Source: Ephemerocybe angulata
Lineage: Eukaryota; Basidiomycota; Agaricomycetes; Agaricales; Psathyrellaceae
Assembly (NCBI GenBank): GCA_013368325.1
Contig: JAACJK010000070.1
Span: forward strand, 62,001 to 126,000
DNA: 64,000 nt
Direction of reading: 5' to 3'
A program made the translations under genes and the position numbers. A model generated the notes under the pieces. The model made no database searches, was not told where the DNA came from, and saw only the letters and a program-made list of their open reading frames with translations. Positions 14,954 to 26,634 of the stretch are shown piece by piece. Numbering within the stretch: the first letter of the stretch is position 1; every line of letters begins with the position of its first letter.

Positions 14954-16735
14954 CTAATGACCGAACAGAACCATGCCTCGCCCATCCCATACACTCTCCT
15001 CCTCCTCTGAAGGCGAAGCATCTCCGTTCAACGAGTCATCATCAACCTGGGCCAAAGGTGAATTCGTCGAAACGGAAAGCTGCGTTGGCAACCACTCCCC
15101 ACGCAGCCCCTGTTCCTGCTCCCGCTGTTCGGCACCAAGAACCTGCGATTCGTAGAACGACAGCGACGGCGCCGGAAGCACATCATCTGACAGCTCGGGG
15201 GTGGAAAACACAAGAGGAGAATCCCCGACAGGGAAGATAGTCACTGGTTGTTGATACCCGAAGGACGAAGGGGACGACGATGCAGACGACGATGGGTCGG
15301 AGGCTGGATGCTCGAACACATCTTGATGGCTCGCTGGTGGAAGGGGCGATGTGATGGGTTCAGGAGAGTCCGTCAATGGGTATCCGTAGGTCGCGGGCGC
15401 GGAACGAGAGGGGAATAGTGTCGGTCGTCGTGGTCCTTCGATAATAGAACTTGACTCTGACTCTGAATCTGAACGGAGCTGGTCTGTATACGACACGGAA
15501 GACTCGACGCTAACCTGGACGTTGATCGCGACAGGGTAGGCGTTCCGCCGTTCGACCTCCCGGTCTCCACGGGCGTGGTGGGCGGAAATCACCCTGAGCC
15601 AGTCGAACTCGGGTGGTTGGGACGGTTCAGGGATGAGTGTGACACCCGTCGGCCATTCCTGACTGGGCTTGGCGGACAGGGTTCGGTGTAGCGTCTGCCT
15701 CGATGGCTCAGCGTTGACATGTTCCCGGCGAGGTGTTACAGCGCTTGAGAAAAATGTGAAGAGCTCCGCCTCGTCGCCGGAATCCGGATCTTCGGGGTGC
15801 GTCGAAGCAGCGAACTGCTCGTACAGAGGGCAAGGATCTCGCGAAGGGCCAGAGGCTGTCCAACGGCCATCACGATACAGAGCAGAGTCTGCTCGTAGAA
15901 GGGCCCTCCTCCTTCCGCTTGTTCTCCGGAGAATCTTTTCTTGACGTTCCGCCATAACCTTGCAGAACTTCCACCGCGTCCCGAGAGGATTTCCGCATGC
16001 AGAGCAGCCCACCCCCTCCTTGATGCACCCACAAGCGTTGTTTTCGAACCTGAGGTCAGGCCAACTGTCGAAGTACTCGGTGCTGAGGGGGACGACGGTC
16101 TCCGTGGCACGGCCTCGAGCAATGTACGTGTTTCCATGTCCACGTCGAAAGCGTATCGATGGCGAAGCGTTCAGGTGAAGGATAGCACCGCATCCGTTCG
16201 TAGGTCGGCTGTAACTTGAACGTCGCGTGTGGTTCGTCGGTTCTACTGGCAGGATGGAGGGTCGAAAGGGTTCATAGCCATCACTCGAGCAGCTGCTCAT
16301 CGACGACGGGTCCACCTCCGCTCCACAGACCAAAACGTACTCGTCGTCCGAGTCATCTTCGTCATCCCCACTGGTCCAACGAGAATGCGTGGAGTGGTCC
16401 CCGCTATGATATAGGCCACCTTCTTCTTGAGAAGACCAGTTAGAGTCATGGTCGTCAAATTCAGAGTCAAACGAAAGATGCCGGTGGTGGGACCCCAACG
16501 AGTTTCGGTCCAGACGCAGAGCACCTCTCCTTCGCAGCCTCGAAGCCTCCCCCGTCCGCACTATGTCCGACAGCACGATGGAGTCGTCCGCGTCCGTAAT
16601 AGTAGTTGAACGTTCCAGGTCCGTCGAGGACGAACTGCTTGCCTCCATCCCAGGTCTTGAGCTCCATTGTGCTGGAATTGGTGGGTTTGCCGGATCTTGT
16701 AGCGATATTGGGTCGTTAGGTAGCTCTTGCAGCAT
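14954..16735 (-). CDS. hypothetical protein, 593 aa, with a CxC...CxxC cluster
   Basis: Single-exon coding region. The first half is Ser/Asp/Glu-rich and looks disordered. A compact segment near residues 195-275 starts with NGCGAILHL, runs through FDSWPDLRFENNACGCIKEG, and has GCSACGNPLGTRWKFC. It contains six Cys in the pattern CxC-x6-CxxC plus one further Cys, which suggests metal binding. The C-terminal half is again Ser/Pro-rich with acidic runs. I do not recognise a named family; it resembles conserved hypothetical proteins of Agaricomycetes with a single Cys cluster. A 5' UTR intron is likely at 16812-16872 (GTAAGT donor, CTGAC branch, CACAG acceptor), and an in-frame stop just upstream of the ATG supports the chosen start. 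Confidence 0.75.
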   Translation of the reverse strand: MLQELPNDPISLQDPANPPIPAQWSSRPGMEASSSSSTDLERSTTITDADDSIVLSDIVRTGEASRLRRRGALRLDRNSLGSHHRHLSFDSEFDDHDSNWSSQEEGGLYHSGDHSTHSRWTSGDDEDDSDDEYVLVCGAEVDPSSMSSCSSDGYEPFRPSILPVEPTNHTRRSSYSRPTNGCGAILHLNASPSIRFRRGHGNTYIARGRATETVVPLSTEYFDSWPDLRFENNACGCIKEGVGCSACGNPLGTRWKFCKVMAERQEKILRRTSGRRRALLRADSALYRDGRWTASGPSRDPCPLYEQFAASTHPEDPDSGDEAELFTFFSSAVTPRREHVNAEPSRQTLHRTLSAKPSQEWPTGVTLIPEPSQPPEFDWLRVISAHHARGDREVERRNAYPVAINVQVSVESSVSYTDQLRSDSESESSSIIEGPRRPTLFPSRSAPATYGYPLTDSPEPITSPLPPASHQDVFEHPASDPSSSASSSPSSFGYQQPVTIFPVGDSPLVFSTPELSDDVLPAPSLSFYESQVLGAEQREQEQGLRGEWLPTQLSVSTNSPLAQVDDDSLNGDASPSEEEESVWDGRGMVLFGH

Positions 16736-17255
16736 TGCCGTCGGTCAGAATTTGTTTAAGAGTGATGCACGTAGGGCGAAACCAGGACCAGGAGTAGCGT
16801 GAACTTGTCTTCTGTGAACCGCAACCAAACCGTGTCAGTCTCAATCTTTTACTTATCACAGATATCACTTACAAATGAGTCTTGAGGTATGTCTTGAGCG
16901 ATATGAAGTGGAAAATAAGAGCCGGGACGGAGGGATGGTGGTGGTACAAATGAGAAAGGCACACAGCGCCCAGGCCATCAAGCCATGCCCCGCAGGCATG
17001 GAGTTGGATTATGTCAGCAGTGGCGATGCACCGATCCACTGTTCCGGTGCGACATAGGGGCTTCATCCCCGCCGACGCTTGGCGCCCAAGAACAAGGCCA
17101 GAAGACTAGGAAGTGCGACTACTAGAATGCTGATACTAATACACAATTGGAGAAGTTTTACGCTACTGACGGGGTATATGGCTAATAGATGTACGATGCA
17201 ATAGTAGAGAATGCAAACTAAGGCCCGAAGGGCCGTCCCTTGGCAACTTTAATGC
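16736..17255. other. intergenic and 5' UTR of the 593-aa gene, 520 bp
   Basis: Contains the probable 5' UTR intron at 16812-16872 on the minus strand. Otherwise no gene recognised; it also includes the 3' flank of the single-pass membrane gene that ends at 17256. Confidence 0.5.
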
Positions 17256-18278
17256 CTACTCGATTCTCCAGTTCGGATACTCCTCCCTCAGGTCAGCAGG
17301 TCTCACTTGTATGACCTTCGGATCGAGGTCTTCGTCCACTGAGAATCCCTTCCTTCCCTCCTTACTGCCACCCCCACTCCCATGCCGGGTCCATCTGCTT
17401 CCCCCAGCTGTCCGTCCTTGCCGAGTGAGGGGAACTGAATCCGTGTCGGAGGACCGCTTCGGCATCACCAGCCAGTCATCTAGATTCAAACGATCCTGTC
17501 TCCTTCTACGCGTCCATAGGGTAAAGAGGAGGAGGCATACCAGGGAGAGCAAGGCCAGCCCTCCGAATGCGGAGGGTAGGGCTATTTTAAGGATGTCGTT
17601 CTTGCCGAGTGACGAGGACTTAGCCGGGGGTGTGGTTGGCTTCGGCGCAGGAGTTGTGGTGGCTGGTGGGTTGTTTGTTGAGTAGCTACGTATTGCGTCG
17701 TGGCGAAGTCAGCACAAGTATATGAGGTTATGAGTGTAAGTAACCTTACATGAAGCTCCCTACAATGACTTGAGGTTGGTCGCTTGTCTTTGTCAGGACA
17801 AGACGATGAGGCGACTCCGTCAAATTACTGGCAATGAGGAGGATAAGCGGTGTTGTCGGAACGGAGGTGGCATTTGCGTCCGGCAGTGCTCCTTTACGAT
17901 CCGTAATGTCCAGCGTAACTTCAGGCTGGTCATCCAACTGCGCGGTGAAGTATGTGGGCTGCGTCCATGACCAGCCTTGGTAGTACAAAGCCACACCTAG
18001 TGGCACATTAAATCGAGTCAGAAGTCTTCTCAAGAGGACACGTCGATACTGATTGACTCACCAGTGAATTGAAAAGTTGCTTTAGCTTGAGAATCCGAGG
18101 ATATCCGCACCCCTGGCCACGCTTCGTTCCAAGCATCCGGTAGTCCCGGCTCGTAGGATATCGACGGAGAGTCTCTGAACACCGTTACGTTGCTCAGAGC
18201 CGACGCCAGTGCTACCCAGGACAATAGGTAAGCCAGCAATATCCACGAGGCTCGGTGGCACGTCATGTAGCAGCGCAT
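17256..18278 (-). CDS. type I single-pass membrane protein with extracellular beta-sandwich-like domain (297 aa)
   Basis: Exons on the minus strand: 18278-18062, 17996-17750, 17685-17256; 894 bases. Residues 1-28 form a signal peptide ending VALASALS. The ectodomain (about 29-155) has the sequence habit of the fungal galactose-binding-like ectodomain: ATFQFTG at the first intron, VALYYQGW, then a Thr/Pro linker. One membrane span (KIALPSAFGGLALLSLVCLL) is followed by a basic stop-transfer RRRR and a cytoplasmic tail of about 80 residues. The architecture and the exact length of exon 2 (247 nt) match the gene at 39423-40847, so the two are paralogues. It is presumably a cell-surface protein; ligand unknown. 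Confidence 0.8.
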
Positions 18279-19888
18279 TTTGTAAGTTAACGAACTTGAT
18301 GGAGCAGGCGAGGTCGAGTGATGCACGGACTTCAACACGCGCTATGACTTTGAGGGCTTCTGGTGCGGAAGGGCTGCCATACAGCCAAAGGGAAGAGGAA
18401 AGGACAAAGGACAGCAGAACTAAATACGTTTGGACACACCGTGCCCCGTGGCGCGATCAAGTCCCAATCGAGGGCTTAGCGGGGTGTTATTCGACAGGAA
18501 CAAACCTTGGCAGCCCTGAGAATCATTCATTCAATTCATTTGAGCTTCGGAGTCCGATCAATGACAGGTATCATGCTCAGCCTCACCATCGCACAAAGGG
18601 ACATCGATTCCAACTTCGAGAATGGCACCAACAGCCACAGGCGGCCATGAAATGCGATGCTCGACAATCGCAAGTTGGCTTGCTTCCAGTGAGTAACAAT
18701 ATCAGTCGATCCGCAAATCTGGAGAGCGCGAGCTCTCTTCCAATGATTCTTCGACTGTGACCAACCTGCCAAATCTTCCAGATATTTTGGTCCTGAGCGC
18801 TGAGCGCTCGATTTTCCAGCCACGTTTCCAATCGACTCGATTGTGAACCGTATAAAGTTAGTGAGCAAAGCTCGGCGCCACATAGCCTGAGGGATACAGG
18901 GAGGGAGATAAGCCGAGGAGAACGTATCTGATATGTTGCGGCTCTTAATGGCGCCCACAGTCTGGATAATTCAGGCCGAGGCAATGCTCAGATCCATTAT
19001 TGCGCGATCACTGCCAGGCCTTGGGCACGCATACCTTCAAATAGGCTCGGTGACCATTACCCTCGTGCAGCTTACTTTACTATTCTATTAGTATGACCTT
19101 CATATTCCGACTCATACTACTGGAAGTTGCCTCATACTGCAGAACATTGCAAAACATCCAGTTACCTGCCCTCGGGCGCTTAAATTTCACTAAGTAGGAA
19201 CGCTGCTGACAGATTTAGGGACCTTTTGGGAAAGGAGGTAGTAGTGGCTCAGGGAGTGGAGTCTGGACATTCTAATGTTCCGCACTTACCCAATCCCAGC
19301 CAATCCCTTGATCCAGCCACCATAGTAGCGCCTAACGGAAGTGGCCGTAGTTCTCGGGGTGGGGACACCAGAGCTGGGTAAGTAAGTTCCATTGTATCAT
19401 ACTCTTATTCTTTTATATATTGAAGGCATTCGCTATTATTCAGAAAATTAGTGCTTAATCTAGACCGGTTATTTAGTACGTTTGCGAATTGAAGCGACTT
19501 GCGAAGCTGCGGGATTCCAGAATCCACGATTTGGGCGCTTATTTTGCCTATCACCATTGGAAACGGCTGCGGATCCTGGAAAAGGTCATCAGAACAGGCA
19601 GAGGATGTCAGATGATACCCATTCAAGTTGAAGTTACCAAATTATTAGAAGAAATGGCCGTGGCAGCCGAGTCGAAGACGCAGTTACGGAGTTCACCTGA
19701 TCCGTATGGGAGATTTCGTCACCTTCAAGACGACTTGTCAGCATGAGCCCTGGGAAGGTATTTTGGGTTGCTGAGAAGGAGTCCAGTGAGTGGGTAGGCA
19801 GTTACCACCTTTACCCATGTTTCCATTGTCCAAGGTAGCGGCGCTCTGAGCAGTTCCTTGAACCTTCGGCGCAACACTCTCGGGATCG
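18279..19888. other. intergenic, 1610 bp
   Basis: No gene recognised. Frames at 18536-18984 and 18209-18760 lie on opposite strands, have no family resemblance and no conserved splice signals. It holds the promoter of the single-pass membrane gene and that of DUF6533 copy C. Confidence 0.5.
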
Positions 19889-21494
19889 ATGGCGACTCTC
19901 GATGGGGAGTCTCTGGTGGCTGCGTTGAGTAGCGCCAGGACATCAAATGTGAGTCTTGACTCTTCTCTCTGGCGGTCTTCCCAGCTTACCTGGTAAATGC
20001 ATAGTACCTGGTGCGTAACTTAGTAATGAGCGTATCCTGCGGGAATTATCTCAAATGCTTCGCTTTTGGCTCCCTCAAAGGCGGCATCCGCTAATGCTCT
20101 CTTCGTGAGTTCGCACCCTCTATCGTCTGAGAGAATCACGTTTCAGTGCCGCACCTCTCAGCTCGTCGACTATCTACACACCTTGCCTGATGAGGTGGGA
20201 CCCTAAAGGATACTGCCACCCCAATCCACGCTCACTTCAAATATCAGATCCGGTACATGTGGCCTGCGCAGTTCGGAATACCGAGAACACTGTTCTTCGC
20301 GCTACGCTACTATAACTTCGTTCACATTGCACTCTCAATGAGTATGTGCCCATCTATCGCGGCGTATGTACTTGTTCACTGACCCTCAAACCTTCAAGAT
20401 GGCTTCCGTCGCAATTTCACGCCTCAAGGTTGCAAGTCTGCGTCGAACGCCGTAGATGGTGAGCGCGCTCGTCGAGCATCCGTGAGTCTCTCCACTCACT
20501 GGTCTGACCGCTTGGTGACCTTAGTGTCAACTGTGGTACTTATAGCGGTGTCTGAGAGTGAGCAGCACACGAATTTTTGTAACAATCTGCTTCCACATCT
20601 GAACTTGGGATCCTGGTAGTAATTCTATACTACCGGGTTTACGCATTTTCAGGGCAAAGCAGGAAAATGATTGCTTTCCTTGCTGTGCAGTGCACGGTGA
20701 GCCTTTTTTGACCATAGTATACCGGTGTAGCGTCGATTAAACGAGAGAAGGGCCTACTCACAGGGGCTTTCGTGCTCATTGGCAAGTTCATGGGAACGGT
20801 CCAATGTATGTACAAAGATTCTTTGTTTCCTTTTATCTCAGTAGCTCACCTCGCGTCTATACCGCGTAAAGACACGACCTTTCCCAGTCCCGAAGGAGCT
20901 TGTCTGCCCGTCATCGGAAGAATATTCTTATTGGGCATCGGATTCTGCCTTCTCCTGGTAAACGTAGGATGTAAGCATGCTTTCCTTACAGACCGAGACT
21001 AGTGGATACTGTGCTGAAGATTGCATAGCTGCCATGGCGATTATGGTATACATCGGTACCCAGAAGTATCGAACGATGGGCCTCAACGGAAGCAGTTTAC
21101 TGAGGGTTTTCTATCGGGACAGCGTTGCCTACTTCGTGTTACTCTCGCGTACGTCCGACCTTTTACGATTTATTGCGCGGTACATCTAATATACTGTAGT
21201 CCTTGGAGCAGTGAATATCGCAGTATGCTTCAACACATCAGATTCACATGGCTCTGTTATTGCCCAGTGAGTCTGTGTCCTCATCATCTCCGTCAGTGTA
21301 TGAGGCCGATCCTTTTCCCGCTCTCCAGGCCACAAGCCGTCATACACGCTATTCTGTCAACACGTATGCTCCTTCATCTTCGGGCATGGGCTCATTGGGA
21401 TATCGAGTACGAGGATGATATGCACAATGCGATGTACCCGATGAGGATTGTCCATCATCACCAAGTCAGCCTCGATACCGTTGCGTTTAGATAG
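19889..21494 (+). CDS. DUF6533 multi-pass membrane protein, copy C (297 aa, divergent)
   Basis: Thirteen exons: 19889-19948, 20005-20010 (TACCTG), 20081-20104, 20162-20194, 20248-20341, 20399-20458, 20525-20557, 20620-20696, 20751-20805, 20872-20970, 21029-21148, 21200-21266, 21329-21494; 894 bases. The exon plan is that of copy B, but the residues have drifted: the 24-nt exon reads AASANALF instead of the usual Gly-containing hydrophobic run, the fifth exon has IRYMWP, and the FYRDG block reads FYRDSVAYFVLLS. It retains LVDYLHTLPDE, RVYAFSGQSRK and STRMLLHLRAWA. The 11th exon is nine bases longer than in most copies. The coding frame is intact, so it is probably a working but fast-changing member. 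Confidence 0.85.
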
Positions 21495-22375
21495 TTTGCG
21501 TAGAGAAAGACGCATCGAGATTTGAGAGGGGTCTGTGGATCGAACGTAGCGATACTTTCCCAGCAATCAGTACTGCCATGAGCTGCTCGTCCATTAAGCG
21601 CCCGTGAAGCCCGGTGCGTTTCCTCTAGGTGATGGTGCAAGGGAAGACGGGAGAAGTGGTGACCGGGAGATGCTGGGAGGGTGCGGATTCGGCTTTCGGG
21701 AGTCGGGACAGCGACTGTGGCGGTTTTGGCTGTAAACTTTAAACTTGAAAGCTCACTTCGCGGGGCACCTGGGCGGGGGGAAAAGAGACAAAAATGACCA
21801 CCGCAGGACTCGAACCTGCAACCTTTTGGTGCCTATCGCAATTGCCGTTGAGCCGTCGAAGCCAAACGCGCTACCATTGCGCCAGGTAGCCATAAGGGGG
21901 TAGTCTTAGGCGTACGCCATCGGCAGGTCTTAGTACCCACTGACTCCACACGCCAAATAACCTCTGGAGCGCCGACAGCGAAGGAGAAAGCCTGCACTCG
22001 GGCCAACCTCCCTCCCCCTCCCCCTCCACCTCCCCTTCACGTCGCCCACCCCCTAAGTCCGTCGCCAAATCCGAATCGCCCCACCGCATACGACATCGGA
22101 GTCAAGGTGATGGATCATCTCCCAGCACGCGTGGCGATGCCATTAAACGCCAAATCCGACCGTGCCATCATCATCGACGCCGCTTGCTTGGACCTTCCAC
22201 CTTCCTGCTTGATATCCACCCACCTCTTCCACTTCACGACTTTGCTTCCGCTGCCCTATCATCAGGACCGCCCGTACACCGCGATTGCACACCCGATCCA
22301 CGACAAAGTCTTCAACGCTACGAGAGATTAGGCTTAATCACCCCCACGAACCAACAAGAGACAAGACTCACTACG
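21495..22375. other. intergenic containing a tRNA gene, 881 bp
   Basis: Apart from the tRNA-Arg at 21795-21891, nothing coding was recognised. The stretch 22190-22375 is pyrimidine-rich and is probably promoter and 5' UTR of the WBP2-like gene. Confidence 0.5.
21795..21891 (-). tRNA. tRNA-Arg (anticodon UCG) with 25-nt intron, second copy
   Basis: All 97 bases match the gene at 7063-7159 except one intron base (CGCAATTGCC here, CGCATTTGCC there, plus-strand reading). The mature tRNA sequence is therefore identical: GGCTACC acceptor, GCGC D stem, TCG anticodon, perfect T arm, discriminator A. Flanks are unrelated apart from a short A/T-rich tract after the 3' end. Confidence 0.9.
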
Positions 22376-23167
22376 ATGGCGCTAAACTGGGCCATGCTGA
22401 ACCCCAACCGCACAGCGGTACCTCTTCCCGGAGAGATGACGATAATGAGTATAGACTCTGGCGTCGACCTGCAACTCACGATCCCAACTGTCCCACCAAT
22501 TGAGCCGACTGCGTCCTCTGGTGGATCGGGGGGATTCCAGAAGATGCATGCACAGGGAAGGATCTGGCTAACAGACCAGCGTGTAAGTACTGTATGACCT
22601 TGAGAAGTCAAATGTCGATAACTCACCTATGTGTATGACATGAAACCCCATTAACCGCCCATCTATCCACTCTCATTACCACCATACCGGTCTTCTGCTT
22701 GGGATCCACGCGGCATCACCCCTGCTTCCCTCAACACACAGTTCATCTTCGTCTCAGTGCCCAACTCACCCTTCGAGTCCCTCTCCGTCCAACTGCACGC
22801 CATCCTATCAACGGGCTTCCATCAACCAACCTTTGGCAGTAATTACTGCACCTTCGAGCTCAAGCCCTCGCCAGAAGGAAACCTCACAGACGGCACAAGC
22901 GTTGAGATCCGCTTCAAGGACCGCCCGATGTTCGAGTTCGTCAGCCACCTGGAGAAATCGAGAGAGCGGGCGATCTATATGAGGAAGCAGATGGCGGAGG
23001 ATGAAGAGGGTTTGCGTAAGTGTCCTCATCACCATTCATGCTGTTAATATGACGACTGACCTTATACGCTATTCCCAGCGACGTACACGATGCCTGAGCA
23101 ATCAAGCTCTGTCACCATGGTCGGGCAGGTTCCAGTTGAGAATCCTCCAGGCTACGAATTCTCCTAG
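22376..23167 (+). CDS. WBP2-like GRAM-domain protein (189 aa)
   Basis: Orthologue of WW-domain-binding protein 2 by sequence habit. Exons 22376-22582, 22742-23015, 23079-23167 give 570 bases. The protein starts MALNWAMLNPNR, followed by PLPGEMTIMSIDSGVDLQL; the GRAM core has GRIWLTDQR, FIFVS, a SLSVQL run, QPTFGSNY and EIRFKDRPMFEFV, then ERAIYMRKQ. The last exon ends NPPGYEFS, giving a PPxY motif that would bind WW domains. The first intron (159 nt) is long for this window. An alternative open frame continues past the stop to about 23345, but joining it would need a frameshift. Animal WBP2 acts as a transcriptional co-regulator; the fungal role is not known to me. Confidence 0.85.
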
Positions 23168-23712
23168 GCGCGACGGCGCCTACCCATATGTGGCCTTACC
23201 TGTACGACCCACCTCGCCCCGACGAATATGTAGACTCACCAAGAAACCGATCACCCAAAGGACTTTCTGCTGTAGGATTGTACTTACCTTATCTGCTCCA
23301 TACCCAACCATTGTACTTAGTATCAAACCAACCTTTCGCTCCTGAATGACTCTCCCAAGATCAGCCTCGGCGAGCACAGGAAATGAAGCGCCTGCACGAC
23401 CCAGCACAAGAGATTCCAGTAATCCCCCCCGGAATGTGAAAGCGATGTGGTACAACCCCGTGGTCCAATAGTTCAATTAACATGTGTTCTACATACACGT
23501 CTCCGACCCAACGTATCCGTGGTAGTCTTCAGAACCCGCAGTGGGCAGTCGGGACACCCAGAGCAAGATCCAGTGAAACAGGACCCCTCTGATCGCACCC
23601 CCGCAGTAGGCACTGTGGTGGGAGGTCCAATGCTGAGGGAAAACTCCCAATACTGGCCGAGCTAGGCGTGGCACCAGCCGCTCTTCAATCTCTTCATCCT
23701 GCCCAGAGCCAA
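23168..23712. other. convergent intergenic, 545 bp
   Basis: Lies between the stop of the WBP2-like gene (+) and the stop of DUF6533 copy D (-). An open frame of about 50 codons beginning MWPYLYDPP (23188, +) follows the WBP2 stop in a different frame. No RNA gene or repeat seen. Confidence 0.5.
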
Positions 23713-25440
23713 CTACACGTCCCTCCACGAACTCTTTATCGTCCCGAGTTCAGTATCCGTCCAAAAGGATCCCCCGGTCCCCGACCCAGATTTCGTGGTG
23801 GAAGTTGCCGATACATGGCTCCTGAGAGGCGCCGCAACCTCCCTTGCCTGGAACTGCATCGGTGACGGCGCCCTATCCCGCGTCCCATGCGCATGCCCAT
23901 GGTAGGCAGTCGAGTACTCCAAGGCCCCCGCCATCGTGTTCGTGTCGACGTTCTTCCCCGCCCGCCTATCTCGTTCGGCCCATCCGCGCAGATGCAGGAG
24001 CATGCGCGTGGACAGGATTACATGGATGTCGATTTCGGTCCTTTAGGTTATAAGCGAGCCGTTAGAATGGTTGGGAGCACGCCGGACGTACTGGACGAAT
24101 AGAAACTTTAGGCCACCCTCCGGTGCAGCGAGGTTGACGAGGATGTTTGCTGACGCCAGGGCTGTGGGTCAACAGCGCAGCATCGTCAATCAGAACTTCT
24201 CCACACATATCAGACTGGGCCTTCAGTCGCACATACCAGACAGACAAATGAAGTAGAAGATTCCATCCCGATAAAACACCGTCAAGAGCGCACTGTTAAA
24301 GTTCCTATGCTTTCGGAACGCAATGTACATCATGATGAACATGACGACTGGCAGGGAGATGCGTTGTGATGAGATGTGATTCGGCAATGATTGGGTGGCA
24401 TGAGACGCACTAACGACGCTCCCAAGGAGGAGGGCGAAGACACCACCAAGCATTGTGCTCTTTGCTGATGCGGGCATGCATACGAGGTTGGGTATGGGTA
24501 GCTTCACAACTGGGCGGGCAATGGGATTAGTACCTGAACCGATATACGAGTAAGATGAACGGACAGTTGACTGTTTTCAGGAACCGGGTGAGAAGCGCGA
24601 ACGCGGTCGCATGGATAGCCTGCGTTTGTGAGAGTGAATATGGATAAGATGGCTACTCATGATCCGAAATGGACCTACGATAAACTGGAGGATGAGGTAT
24701 ACCAAGATCTTCTTGTTTCTCCCAGAGAATGCGTACACACGGATGAAGAGAATAGCTGAGGTGCATTATTAGGAAGGCGTCAACTGCTTGGCTGCGACAA
24801 CAAGAGATGATATTAACCGACCTTCCGAAGCCGTGACCACCAGAATCGACGAGACTATGGGGGTTGTGTTGAGCATTCCAAGTCGCTGCTGGAACATGGT
24901 GCCTTACTTCCGATACGTAAGAACGCGATTCTGCACGTCTCAGGCGAGAGACCAGTGGGTAGCCCGTCTGTGCAGTTTGCCTCAGGAACCGCGTTATAAA
25001 CATACGCAATGGCGGACTCACAAAGGATGGCCAGTACATGATGCACTAAGATGTAGTAGCGCAGGCTGAAGAACAGCGCCTTCGGAATGCTCAGTGGGGT
25101 CGGCCACATCAAGCGAACCTCGTTGGGGAAGGTGTGCAGAAAGTCGGCAACCTGTCAGAGGGAAGGGCCGCTTAACCGGAGCACTCAGAGCGTTGTGGAT
25201 CGCTGGATTGCTTACAATCAAAGCGTGGCCAGCAACACCCTGTTCTCTGAGTTTGAGAACCACGCAGGTTGGAGGACATGCTTTCACTACTCACAAGGTA
25301 CTGAGGAGGCTGTTAGTCTTGAATTTACATTGGCCAGGCGAGCCACTCACATTGACATATTGGGTTGCCTTGTAGCCCTTGATGATCGCTGCAATGGCTG
25401 CTTTCTGAGCAGCAAGTGCAGCAGCCGACGATGATGCCAT
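23713..25440 (-). CDS. DUF6533 multi-pass membrane protein, copy D (360 aa, long tail)
   Basis: Twelve exons on the minus strand, among them 25440-25351, 25300-25295 (TACCTT microexon), 25239-25216, 25151-25022 and the last, 24040-23713; summed length 1083 bases in frame. The intron that in other copies separates the TFPxE block from VRLMWP is missing, giving a 130-nt exon that equals 33+97. Conserved blocks: VADFLHTFPNE, IRVYAFSGRNKK, VMFIMMYIAFRKHR, FYRDGIFYFICLS, ALASANILVNL, STRMLLHLRGWAERD. After that the cytoplasmic tail is about 80 residues, the second longest in the set, rich in Ser, Thr, Arg and Gly. It begins the minus-strand block of the array. One donor is GTCCGT rather than GTRNGT. 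Confidence 0.87.
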
Positions 25441-26634
25441 ATCGAAGGAAAGTGAGACGCGGGGCGCTTGAGAGTACAACTTCCCTATCAGATGGACTTT
25501 TATACCCCTAATGCCAACCGCTATTCGACGCCCATTAGGCTATGCAAGCTCGCGCTTGTGCTGCCGGCAGCGTCGACGGCAGTAGTTCTTCGAGCGCGTC
25601 TGTGCCTCGGGAAGCACAATGTCTGTGTGGAGGCAAAGGTAAGTTGATCAGGCTGATGGACACAATGTCGATACGACTTGCCTTGTTCGTCCGAAGTCCT
25701 GATCATGCTGACAATTGTGGGCCGGCGCTGGGGTCATCTGCAGTCTGGAAGGGGTATGCTTGGATTTATGCCTTCGAATTGCCCCTGGGCGTCGATGAGG
25801 GTGTCAGCAAGCCTTGATTAAGGCTGTGATCATCATATAACATTAGAGATTGGGCCAGGTTTATGCACGAACCCACTGCAACCCGGACATATTGGCATTC
25901 CAGTCTGGGCAATTCCTATAGTGGATTCATAGTTGAGATGGTCTTACTTTCCAGGGCACAGCAGCTAGCTTCACTCCTTGGATTCTCAGCGCGACGAGGA
26001 GAGCCGGATATTGGGCGGATATCATGTATGCTGCATTGATGCTGCACCAGAGAAACACAATGGGCTCTATCACCTTGGCAAGATGCAATCCGACGTTTGA
26101 GGTGAGGTCTTATTATGGCGACTATTTCCTGCATAATTTGGGCCACTGGTGAGTTAAACGACAAACCTTCTGCAGTGTCGTGACCTACATAGTGCACACC
26201 AAGCTGTATCCAGACTCCATATGTTCATCGCCGCCCACAACAGCCAAAGCTCAGCTCTTGCCAATCAGTGAAGTTTCTTAGTCTCTTGGATAATGATGAG
26301 TGCATATATGCGTTGCAGGAGAGCGGATAAGCCCACACTGTGGTGGTCAAGGCGCAAAAGGCGAACTTTGCCGCTGTCAATGCCAGCGGCCCGCCCCGGC
26401 TGACGATGGCTTCCGGTCCAAATAAAGGCAAAATTGAAAGTGATGCGAATAAGCGCCCGTCCCGAAAGTCGGGGCTACTTAACCTTACTGCGGAAATAAC
26501 CGGTGCTCGAAAGGAGTGCGCACGCAGTTGGAGCTATCGCATTTCTGTACAGACCTACTAAACCATTTCCGTGTCGAAGCATAATGCAACAGCCCCAAAG
26601 ATACTACATACTCTATCTAACTGGCATTGAGCGC
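25441..26634. other. intergenic, 1194 bp
   Basis: No gene recognised. Small open frames (25542-25817 on +, 25916-26197 on -) have no resemblance or splice support. It contains the promoter of copy D and the 3' flank of the F-box gene. Confidence 0.5.

Noticed and set aside
23168..23345. Extension of the WBP2-like protein by the MWPYLYDPP frame
   Set aside because: Needs a frameshift or an intron without usable splice sites; the PPxY-containing C-terminus already ends at a normal stop.
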